Of a stretch of DNA of 64,000 nucleotides, positions 23,961 through 35,400 are shown piece after piece; position 1 is the first letter of the stretch; the number at the start of each line of letters is the position of its first letter. Under the pieces are notes generated by a model. The model was not told the origin of the DNA, searched no databases, and saw nothing but the letters and a program-made list of their open reading frames with translations. The position numbers and the translations under genes are program-made. The stretch is taken from assembly GCA_944989445.1 (NCBI GenBank), contig CALYLW010000436.1, positions 607,911 to 671,910 on the forward strand. Direction: 5' to 3'. The DNA is from Ampullaceana balthica (taxonomy: Eukaryota > Mollusca > Gastropoda > Lymnaeidae).

Positions 23961-26635
23961 CGTGGTAAAAAGAACAAACACTGTGAAAAAAAAAGTCTTT
24001 TTCAGAGAAATAACTTTAAAAAGTAAAATAAAATAAAGTATAAACTAAAAATGACATGGGTCACCAAGCGTAAATAAGTTACATACACTTAAATAGATGA
24101 ACAAAAAAGATGAAACAAATCAGTAACTTAAAAATAACAGGAGCTAAATAAAATATAAATTCTAGTCTACATTGGAAAAAAAAAGAATCACAATTAATAA
24201 GTGATTGAAATAGGAAACATTAAAGGGAACAAATGGGTACGAAATAATCTTTTTAACATTATTGTCTTATCTAAATCCTAATTTTACACTCTACACATGA
24301 CGCTACCGGGAGCTGGAATGTTGCGTCAATTAACATCTTGCACTGCATGCGGGTCATTGGCTGAGACTTCAGAAACTCACCGCAAGGGCCAAATAAAGGG
24401 GGGAAAGGCCTTAGAGAGCGGCAACACATTCAGCGAAGTGTGAGATAAGTGGAACTCGGCGCCCAAACTGCTTACTTTCACCCTATTAATTTATACCGAT
24501 GAGGCAATTAACGGGGGCTAGGGGCCCCATGCACTTTTAAATGCGCCGAGGGGTGATAAAGACATTTAATGAAATCAATAAGCAAGCGGACAAAAGGAAG
24601 AGGTTTGGTGTATAAAATATGCTAATGAAATGGGCGACATTATCATAGCCATCGTGGGATAGACAACCCAAATGCAAAAAAGGCAGTATCTTTTTTTTGG
24701 TGTTGGACACTGACAGTATTTTGAGAAGCACAAAAGTTTCGTCAGTCGCAGTAGGGGAAGGGTGGCGAGGAGGGTGTCTGTTTTGGGATCCATGTAGATC
24801 CACGTGACCCGTTCAAAAGACATTCGCCCATTGCATTCAGTTGAGGTCATTTGCGTCTTACATCATCAAAGTCGTATGCATGATCAAGAATGAACAGTAT
24901 CTACTTTGCACGTATCATGATGAATACAAATCTTGCCCCACGTTAAGTCGACCCTGTTTAACTATGAATACCTCATCGCACATGACATAAATTCTTGCAA
25001 ATTGTAATACAAGTCTTTTGAAGACAGAGACACCCGAATAAGCATTAAAAAACCGAGGCCATGCAGAGAGTTAGAGCCCAGACCGACATTCGCGTAGTGT
25101 CATTCATAAGTTTCAAATAATCAAGTAATGACGTCACTACGCACAGGGTTTAAATGAAATTACCACCACCCCCTTTTTTCTACCCAAAAAGTCGATATTC
25201 ACGAGCCTGACTTGACCCCTAGAAGGCCACGAATAATACCATTGATTGAATGACACAGTCCAGCAAGCATGGTCCCCACCAAAGTTCTCAGATCTTCGCT
25301 GCGCCATCTCCCACGACGATTCTCCGCCGGACCATTAAGCGGGAGACAATGGTAACAGGATTTGAATAAAAGGAAGATAACTCCGACGGCTGAGCCCGAC
25401 ACTTCCCGCAGACGTGATTACGGGGAATTCCGCGCGGAGGCATTGTGATTAGAGCACTGGTCTTTGGATTCAGCCGAAAATGATCACTCACCAAGCAAGC
25501 CCCCTTCCCCAAGCCCCCGCTTTCCGCATGATTCTGGTTTGCTCTGGGTAGGTGAGGTTAATGGCGAAGAGAATGCTGCACAGCTTCTGCCGGCAGTGAG
25601 TGTGTCTACGTGTGTGTGTGAGGGGGGGGGGTGTGATGGATATCGTCACACGTTTGATGTGTGGGAAAAGGTTCAGAAATCGTTTTTTACTCACCTCCGA
25701 AAAATCAGCCCAACTTCCCAGGAAGTGATCCTCGGTAGACCCGCCGGTCAATGCATTCGGACATGTCGTCTGCTGTGAAGTTTTGGTGCGTGGAGTGACG
25801 TTGTGAAAATTACAAACGTGACATTTTGTTTCGATGAAAATATGAGCTCACTGAACATTTTTTTTAGGCAATCTCTCCGTGACTGCCCCATTTTTAGGGT
25901 AGATATATGTGAAGTCTGGTCTTGTGTCGTCGGTTAAAGTCTGCCCTTAGTGTCTGTTGAAATCTGTTATGAGGGTGGTGTTAACGTCTGCTCTTACTAT
26001 TCTGATGAAATAAGTTTTCTGAGTTTTGTTTAAGAAATCTCTTACCATTTTTAATGAAGTGAAGTTTTCTTGTAGTCTGTTTGCGAAGTCTGGCCTTATA
26101 TGAAGTGTGTCATATAAAACAGGACTGCGATAAAGCTTTAAAATAAAATACAAAATACACAAACACCTTGTGTAATCAAAACAACAAAGGAAAGCTTTAT
26201 TAAGGGAAGCAGAAGTCGCAGCTGCCATGTGTTAAAACCCGTTCCTAAAAAATTGAAGCCTAATTTGGGTCAAGTCAAAATTTAACTCACACACAGTTTC
26301 AATGCACGCTTCTACATGGCAAGCCACCTTTGTGATAAGGCTAGCAAAAAAAAATTAATAAAAAAATTAATAACACTTATAGCTAATAGAAATCTCTGTA
26401 CATTTTTGCCTCTTAATGGTAATGTGCTTACATTATTCCCAGTTCAGTATGGAAATGACTAGATTTAATTTATAGTGGCTATGATTTATTCGACAGTCTT
26501 TGCAAATCCATTCATTCTGTACAGAGTTTAGTTAATTACGTCACAGGATATACTCTCGAATAAATGTAATAATCTACTCTCTATTCAAATTTTTAATTTC
26601 AGTATCACATTAAAGGGGTTTTGTTTCAAACGGGA
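23961..26635. other. Mostly unique intergenic DNA
   Basis: No exon or transposon recognised. 24290-24540 and 25200-25560 are GC-richer, with blocks such as CCCTATTAATTTATACCGAT and GGCAATTAACGGG. They have the look of conserved non-coding DNA, which only comparison with another species can confirm. A G-run lies at about 25622-25631. Confidence 0.45.
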
Positions 26636-26639
26636 TTCT

Positions 26640-26810
26640 GGTCGATGAGGGAGAGATAGAGAGAGAGAGGGAGAGAGAGGGATAGAGATAGAGATAGGGG
26701 AGAGTGAGAAAAAGGGAGAGAGAGAGGCATATAGAGATAGGGGAGAGAGAGAGAAAGAGATAAGGTGGGAAATAACAAAATAGAGACGTGGAAGAGTGAG
26801 AATGAAATTC

Positions 26811-26874
<64 letters not shown>

Positions 26875-26888
26875 AGAGAAGAGAGAGA
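26640..26888 (+). repeat. GA-rich simple repeats
   Basis: Interrupted GAGA/GATAGAGA tract at 26640-26765 and a purer (GA)n at 26818-26888. Confidence 0.9.
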
Positions 26889-27375
26889 ACAGCCTGTTTT
26901 GAAAACATTTTCTTAGCTGTTCTATGATGAACGCAAATCAATTTATGAGATATGAATCGTGTACATTTAATGAGAACATAATCGCGCAAAAATAAGAATA
27001 ATAAAATTATTTTCCTTAAAAATAACAAATTACGCACCAAACGCAATCAAATTCTGTCAAATTGGGTTATTTACGGAGCGTCAAATAGAGTTTAAACAAA
27101 CTAATTCGTTTTTCATGCGTAGCACCAAATTTACACTAAATGCACAGCTACAGAACACGTGGTTTGAACTGTGAGTTTGACAAGTTGGAGATGAGACCGA
27201 CTTCCAGATTATATTTACAGAAAACATTTCACCTGGCATCCACAAGGAATAAGGACTCGTGAAAACTTACAATTAGTGAAATCCAAAAGTGAGTGGTGAA
27301 TATTTTAATATTAAGCCACGTCACAGCATAATTAATTAGTGGAATACTCTGAGCTTTGTTAAAAAAAACAAGGTA

Positions 27376-27631
27376 AAAGCAAAGAGAACGGTGCGCTCGA
27401 TAAATGGTAATTTTGGCTGCTATATTTGTTTTTTCTATTTTAATTTAAAAAATAGACAACTAAACATAACCCAGACCCTAAAATTACAACCTTAATTACG
27501 TTTGTGGATAAAAATAATTGGACGTATTCCCTTTTTAAGTGTAAAAATACAACATTTCATTCCCGGAAGTACGCGCTCTGCCATAACAATGTATCAATGT
27601 AAATAGTTGAGCGCACCGTTCTCTTTGCTTT
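27376..27631. mobile_element. MITE with perfect 23-bp inverted ends
   Basis: Left end AAAGCAAAGAGAACGGTGCG (27376-27398); right end is the exact complement (27609-27631). The interior is AT-rich and non-coding. Flanks give no clear duplication, so the superfamily is unassigned. Confidence 0.88.
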
Positions 27632-28507
27632 AGCCAAAAAGGAACAACAAAAAACTACAAAAAAAATAACAAAACAAAACAACAAAGAAATCAACGAATT
27701 AAGCGGTGAGTATTGCTGGGTCCATCTGGGCATTCAATTGAAATATTTTTAAATACAATTATTATTTTTTTTTACAAAATCCTTAAAAAAATGGATTTAC
27801 GCTTTTCCTATCCCCAAGGGTCTTTTAGTAAGTGCGCTACCATTTTGTTTACCCTATATATGTATCACTATTACTATATAGCCCATACACTATACAGCTT
27901 ATAACCTTACAGTCATGTTAACTGTCGGCTTGAAGAGAATGAGGCCTGGAATTTTCGACACAATATTTGTCACTCCAACAGTACTCCATTTCACATTTAA
28001 TAGACCGCCAGACTTTTAGGCATGCAGTTAAGTTCAAATCTCAAGTAGTGGCAATCGACGATTTCAAATTCTGGTCCACCCCACCCCACCCCCCACCCCC
28101 GTTTTCTTATGGTTGAATTTTAACCTAACGAGAGCCAACAACGAGTGATTTGCTTACAAAATATCTACAAAGTATCTATTATTTATAAAACTCACAAAGT
28201 GTCATTTCTAGCGCCAGAAATCTCCGCATCTCCTTCATTTTCTAACAAATTCTAGTTGCCAAATACATTTCCAGAGGGCTTCTATTGCCTGTTGTCAACC
28301 AACCGAAAAATGTCAAGCGCCAGCACTTGTTTATATATGTACATTCATTGATTTATTCATAGATGATTATACATCTTGTACGGTGGTCTAGGGGCATGCC
28401 CTGGAGGGTTTGAGCCTCTGTGTTGTCAGGAACTCGTTCAAGGGGCTTAAGAGTCCCACTGGCCCTGATATGTGCCTGATATTACTCGCGGGGAAAAGTA
28501 AAAAAGG

Positions 28508-28790
28508 GGCCATAATGATGAGAATACTGACCGTTGGCCATAATGATGAGAATACTGACCGTTGGCCATAATGATCAGAATACTGACCGTTGGCCACAAT
28601 GATCAGAATACTGACCATTGGCCATAATGATCAGAATACTGACCGTTGGCCATAATGATCAGAATACTGACCGTTGGCCATAATGATCAGAATACTGACC
28701 GTTGGCCATAATGATCAGAATACTGACCGTTGGCCATAATGATGAGAATACTGACCGTTAGCCATAATGATGAGAATACTGACCGTTGGC
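28508..28790 (+). repeat. 28-bp minisatellite (10 copies)
   Basis: Unit GGCCATAATGATCAGAATAC plus TGACCGTT, period 28, about ten copies; T/G and C/A variants cluster at the two ends. Units abut without spacers, so it is not a CRISPR-like array. It lies about 700 bp upstream of the start of the four-exon gene. Confidence 0.93.
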
Positions 28791-29441
28791 CCTAAAGAAG
28801 AGTAATCCCCACCCCTAGCGCTTAATGCGCTCTGAAATTGTTGCTACTATGATTATTATTGATGATGTTTATTTTAAAAAAAGTTATAATGCCACTATAT
28901 TTAGCCATCGTCTTCGAGAACGATATTATTCAAGCATAGATTGATAAATAACTAATATTATTTCAGCATTTTAGAAATAATAAACTCGTAAACAAGTTTG
29001 TGATTTATTAATAAGACTACCACGATTAATAAAATAACATTAGCAAAGATCTTTTAGATTGGTCCAAACAAAATTGCGAATGTTTTATTAGAGCTGAAGA
29101 AATTGGCCAAACTTAACACCCGGATGTTCTATTAAATAATTTCACTTAAGTGACGAAGTTTATTGCATGCACTTTTCAGAATCAAAATACTTTAAAGAAT
29201 AATTACCTTTTCATCTTACGTTATATTTAGATATGTTAAACCCCCCCCCCTCACATTTTCGTCACTAGCGCTTTAAGGCTGGAATTACTGGCATCAAAAT
29301 TACATTCTGCTTTTAAGAAAATATGCTTGAAATTGCCCAAATTTTAAACAGTTTCTGTTTGATTTGATCACACCTGTTGGCGTGAGAAACATTTCGTGTG
29401 AGCTGTGCATTATTGTTAAGTTCATTCTGTTTGAATGTCCA
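28791..29441. other. 5' flank of the four-exon gene
   Basis: AT-rich. The segment TGTTTGAATGTCCAG ending at 29442 looks like a splice acceptor, so an upstream non-coding first exon is likely. I cannot place a promoter. Confidence 0.35.
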
Positions 29442-29479
29442 GGCAGGCGCCGTCTGCCCATCAGACGACAGCACAACCG

Positions 29480-32400
29480 ATGGCGGGCTTCGAGACAGCT
29501 GCACCGAACGTCCCGTCGGGCAAGTGTGGGGAATTGTGCATCGGGGACCTCAAGGACATTCTGTCCTGTATCCTGGGGTAATTATTAGTACTTCATGCAC
29601 TTGTGTTTGCATGCGTGTGTGCGTTTGCGTGTGTGTGTGTTTGTGGGGGGGGGGCGGTGCATGTGTGTGGGGTTTAAATGATTCAGCCCCGATGGTTTTA
29701 AGTGTGTGTTATTATTCATATCTACGGCTCTCTCGAAAAAGATCGTCTCTGGTCTTTACAAAATCGAGTACAACCGATGACTGTGCTCAAAGGATGAAAC
29801 TTGAAGCCCAAGTTGGAATTAATTACAGCATTCACTCCGATTTAGATTTCATCTATCTATGCATGCAATCATCCAATGACGTACCCAATGATTGGAGGAT
29901 GAGGATTGGAGTGTGGTGTCCAAGCTGGCGGAAATTTTTTGTTGTGATCAACTTACTTAACGCTATACATCTTCATTATTTCATACAATCTGATGGCGTT
30001 GTAATTTTTGGTAATGAGTAGTCAGAAAAAATGGGGTTGTGGGGGGAGGGGGGAGGGTGCGTTACACACTCTTCCTGGTCCTCAAAGTTGAGGCCATCTA
30101 TTCTGAATGTTTTCTGTTTTATCACTCGCTGATGTAGTTGAAATCTGTCAAAATCTTTTCACTGGATTATGTAGTTTAAACAGCTGGGGGCGGAATATTC
30201 CAGTCATTAATAAAGTTATTTGTGTGTTTGCTCTAAAAAAAACTATATTGTTATTTTTTAAATTAAAAAAAATGGTTATATTAAAAAAGGGTGCGCGTGA
30301 GCCTGATACGACGCCACGAAACAACGAACGTATCGGCAAAAGCCTTCGTCAGCGTGCAATCAAATAGGACAATTTATAGAATTACGAAAATAAAATATAA
30401 TCTAGCCGCAGTGTTTAGACGTTCAGACCAGTGGTGGAACTTGAGTCGCAAACACGAGAGTTTAGTGACCCAAATGAGAACAGAGCGCTGCCCAACCAAC
30501 ACGTACTTTCACAGGCTAGACCACAACAGGGATTCGAACTGCCGTCATTGCAGCAAAGCCTCTGAGACAACTCTAGTTCTGAAGTATCTCATCACTTTGT
30601 GACATGCTAGTGTCTTGACAACTCTAGTTCTGAAGTATCTCATCCCTTTGTGACTTGCTAGTGTCTTGACATCTCTAGTTCTGAAGTATCTCATCCCTTT
30701 GTGACATGCTAGTGTCTTGACATCTCTAGTTCTGAAGTATCTCATCCCTTTGTGACATGCTAGTGTCTTGACATCTCTAGTTCTGAAGTATCTCATCCCT
30801 TTGTGACATGCTAGTGTCTTGACATCTCTAGTTCTGAAGTATCTCATCCCTTTGTGACATGCTAGTGTCTTGACATCTCTAGTTCTGAAGTATCTCATCC
30901 CTTTGTGACATGCTAGTGTCTTGACATCTCTAGTTCTGAAGTATCTCATCCCTTTGTGACATGCTAGTGTCTTGACATCTCTAGTTCTGAAGTATCTCAT
31001 CCCTTTGTGACATGCTAGTGTCTTGACATCTCTAGTTCTGAAGTATCTCATCCCTTTGTGACATGCTAGTGTCTTGACATCTCTAGTTCTGAAGTATCTC
31101 ATCCCTTTGTGACTTGCTAGTGTCTTGACATCTCTAGTTCTGAAGTATCTCATCCCTTTGTGACATGCTAGTGTCTTGACATCTCTAGTTCTGAAGTATC
31201 TCATCCCTTTGTGACATGCTAGTGTCTTGACATCTCTAGTTCTGAAGTATCTCATCCCTTTGTGACATGCTAGTGTCTTGACATCTCTAGTTCTGAAGTA
31301 TCTCATCCCTTTGTGACATGCTAGTGTCTTGACATCTCTAGTTCTGAAGTATCTCATCCCTTTGTGACATGCTAGTGTCTTGACATCTCTAGTTCTGAAG
31401 TATCTCATCCCTTTGTGACATGCTAGTGTCTTGACATCTCTAGTTCTGAAGTATCTCATCCCTTTGTGACTTCCTAGTGTCTTGACATCTCTAGTTCTGA
31501 AGTATCTCACCACTTTGTGTCTTGCTAGTGACTAGTGTCTCTTCCACAGATTGGAGATCACGCACAAAATCACATTCATATTACTGTGTGCTTGCATGTT
31601 GACGTGTGCGGCGTTACACACCGGTACCTACTACACACCCCCTGAAGACGTGTTTGTTTACTGTGTTGTTTACTCGACATGGGTCACGATGTGTCTGCCA
31701 TGGCTGGTGCAGAACATGAATGGCAAGGTAGGTAACTCTTACGCCAGGATTAAATCTCTTGCACTGTCAATATCCCCTCCCTATTTCACACACGCCTCCA
31801 AACAAGGCCAAACTATTTTTTGTTTAAAAAAAAAGAGAGTGAAAACATGTTCCACTGGGATTATTCAGTTATTTTAAACTAAATTTTAAAAAAAAAGCTA
31901 TTCAGTTTTTATTCATTGCCAATAAATGATTTCTTTGATAAATGACTCGATCTGGTCTTGTTTAGATTAAAACTCAGCTTTTAACTTTTAAAGTCTTGTT
32001 TTCATGATATCTATTGAAGTGTTTCAGGATGGGGCCCTTTCCCGATTACATAACGTCCCCCCCTCCCGAAAATCGTCTCAAAGTCGTGTATATTATAAGT
32101 TCAATTACCTTCGCATGGATAATAAAATACATATTATTATTCACTAGGATTTTTCAATATCCTTCCACTCTTGAAAAAGCTGTGTTTTAAAATATAAGTG
32201 TTCATTAAAGAAATCATTAAAGGCTATAAATAATATCTGATACTTGAATATTGATATTGTTACCATGTAACTGATCATATTTATTTTTTCGTTCTGTGTT
32301 AAAATAATGCCGTGTAGAGAATTTATAATTTCAATGCGGTGCAGATAATGACCTATGACCTATACAATAAGATTTTATATGAACGCCTGTTGTTCCCCTG

Positions 32401-35400
32401 TTATGTGAGCTGACAATTAGCTTATATATAAACCCCTCTGGTTCACTCATATGGCCTGACGTTATGCCCTTATATATAAGCCCCTCTGGTTCACTCATAT
32501 GGCCTGACGTTATGCCGTTATATATAAGCCCCTCTGGTTCACTCATATGGCCTGACGTTATGCCGTTATATATAAGCCCCTCTGGTTCTCTTATTTATGG
32601 CCTGACATTAATGACCCCCTTTCCAGTCCATGACAGACTATGGGGCAAGTGATGTAGCGTTCACAAGTTTCTAGTCACCACTAACGAGCAGGGGAATGTG
32701 TGGCCAGCACAATGCCCCAGGGGCTTTGCCAGTACCCGGGCTCGATCCCGCTACTCGGGATCTGCCTCGGATCGATGGTCCAGTGCGCTACCACTTAGAC
32801 CTGACATTATGCCCTTATATATAAACCGCTCTGGTTCACTCATATGGCCCGACGTTATACCCTTATATATGAGCGCCTGTTGTTTCCCTCGTCATGTTCT
32901 GGCCCAGGTCATCTCGATGGTGGCCGGAGTCCTGTGCCGTCTGTTTGCTGCTGAGGCTGGCGTCTTGGCCTGGGGTGCTGTGAGGGGTCACCGTAACCTG
33001 CTGCACCGGGGCCTGAGGATGAAGCCTCTCTTTGAGCCTTCCATGTCCTGGTTGTCTGAGGCCGGCTATAACCTCAGGTAATGTGCATTAAATCGACCAA
33101 TTATGGAATCAATGGTAACGTAAAAACTTCTAACAAAAGTATAGTTTTAAAAAAAAACTCAAACAAAGTAAAATAAAAAATAAACAAACAATTTTAAACA
33201 AGTTTTTATCTTGTGTTACCTGCACTAGAAATCTCAAATGATCAGTTAATTACTTTATTTTTATGTACAGTACGCTCAAACTCTTTCAATTTCCCCCTAA
33301 TATTGTAAATGGCTCTTATTTTAATACTTTCACCTTCCTATGCATTTAAATAAATTTGAAAATTAGAAATAACTTTTTTATTTATAAAGTACTGATGGAT
33401 ATCTACCGCGCAATGGGGTTGTGTTACAATACAGCATCACAAAAAGTGCAATATCTTTTGTTGGTGTAAAAACTTACAATTAAATATTCTAACATTTCAA
33501 CACATGAAGATGGCGAGCCAACGCCTTTACTCTCACTCTCTCTCTCTATCTTTCTTCCCGCCACCTCTCTCTCTCTTCCTCTCTCCCTTCTCATTGGTTA
33601 CGTAATGCTGTCTCCCACAAAGTAAGATTAAAGAACATTATTCTTTAGAGAGTAACCCAACAACCAAACCTTTAGTATGAACCAATACAGAACATATGAA
33701 CCAATACAGAACATATGAACCAATACAGAACATATGAACCAATACAGAACATATGAACCAATACAGAACATATGAACCAATACAGAACATATTAACCAAT
33801 ACAGAACATATGAACCAATAGAGAACATATGAACCAATACAGAACATATGAACCAATACAGAACATATGAACCAGTACAGAACATATGAACCAATACAAA
33901 ACATATGAACCAATACAGAACATATGAACCAATACAGAACATATGAACCAATACAGAACATATGAACCAATACAGAACATATGAACCAATACAGAACATA
34001 TGAACCAATACAGAACATATGAACCAATACAGAACATATGAACCAATACAGAAATATGAACCAATACAGAACATATGAACCAATACAGAACATATGAACC
34101 AATACAGAACATATGAACCAATACAGAACATATGAACCAATACAGAACATATGAACCAATACAGAACATATGAACCAATACAGAACATATGAACCAATAC
34201 AGAACATATGAACCAATTCAGAACATATGAACCAATACAGAACATATGAACCAATACAGAACATATGAACCAATACAGAACATATGAACCAATACAGAAC
34301 ATATTAACCAATACAGAACATATGAACCAATAGAGAACATATGAACCAATACAGAACATATGAACCAATACAGAACATATGAACCAATACAGAACATATG
34401 AACCAATACAGAACATATGAACCAATACAGAACATATGAACCAATACAGAACATATGAACCAATACAGAACATATGAACCAATACAGAACATATGAACCA
34501 ATACAGAACATATGAACCAATAGAGAACATATGAACCAATATAGAACATATCAGCTATAAATAGCCGCCTCGCGTGCACAATTCATTAGTTTACTACATT
34601 TTCAGTGACATCAAGTCCCTTAGAACAGTGCTTCTCAACCTTTTTAGTATGGCGGACCGGCAGGAGTTTTTCCATGGCACCATGGATCTTTGTACTATAT
34701 TTCCCCTGTACTAACATGGTAGCTAAATGTAGTTTATTTTATTTGTTTCATTTCATGTCCTTATCGACGAAAACATTGATACATTTTCTATAGGGTTAGT
34801 ATTAATGGTTGCGAATGGAGGATTATAATTATATATTTTTTCTGTTTTCTTGAAAACTTCTGCGGACCGGGGGCGGATGGTCCGCGGTCCAGCACCGCCC
34901 GCGGAACACCACTTTGAGGAGCACTGCTGTGAGAGACCAATTTTTTAATGTTCCGTTTAACTAGTTGTATCCCATGCGTCCTCAGGTACGGAGTTGTTGT
35001 CGCTGCTGTGGTCGCTTGGTTTATTTCTGTCGGCATCGACTTTTACAAAGCCGTAACCGGACCGGAGCCTCGAAGGCGATATTTCGACCTGAGGTCAGAG
35101 GACATCGTGGGTGTCAAGGACAGTTACAGAGGCGTGTCAGGGTCAACGGGCGAGAGGTCACCCCTCATCCAGCACAGGAGGCCCCAACAGCATCCCGTGG
35201 AAGGGTTCCGCCCCTGCCACAACACGGAGTCCCTATCCCAGAGGCCCAGAACCCCGGAACACCGACTAAGCGCGGACGACAGGAGCTATCCGACCGTTCG
35301 CTCTCCCAAGATGCACCACGAATCTGCTGTTTATCCGGACCAGCCCCATGTCCCGTACGTGGACTCTGTCCGTGGGGGTGCGGCCCTGGACGAGGGAAAT

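Noticed and set aside
28508..28790. 28-bp direct repeats that could suggest a CRISPR array
   Set aside because: The units abut without spacers, the DNA is clearly animal, and there are no cas genes.
29398..30021. 207-codon frame with a hydrophobic start resembling a signal peptide
   Set aside because: It overlaps exon 1 in another frame and runs into intron 1. The frame starting at 29480 joins correctly to all later exons.
30545..31513. Minus-strand 322-codon frame with 17-residue repeats
   Set aside because: A 51-bp minisatellite within intron 1 of a supported + strand gene; open because 51 is a multiple of 3.
33628..34579. Minus-strand open frames of up to 303 codons that look like membrane proteins
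   Set aside because: They arise from a 19-bp intronic repeat, overlap each other in all frames, and their hydrophobicity is composition only.
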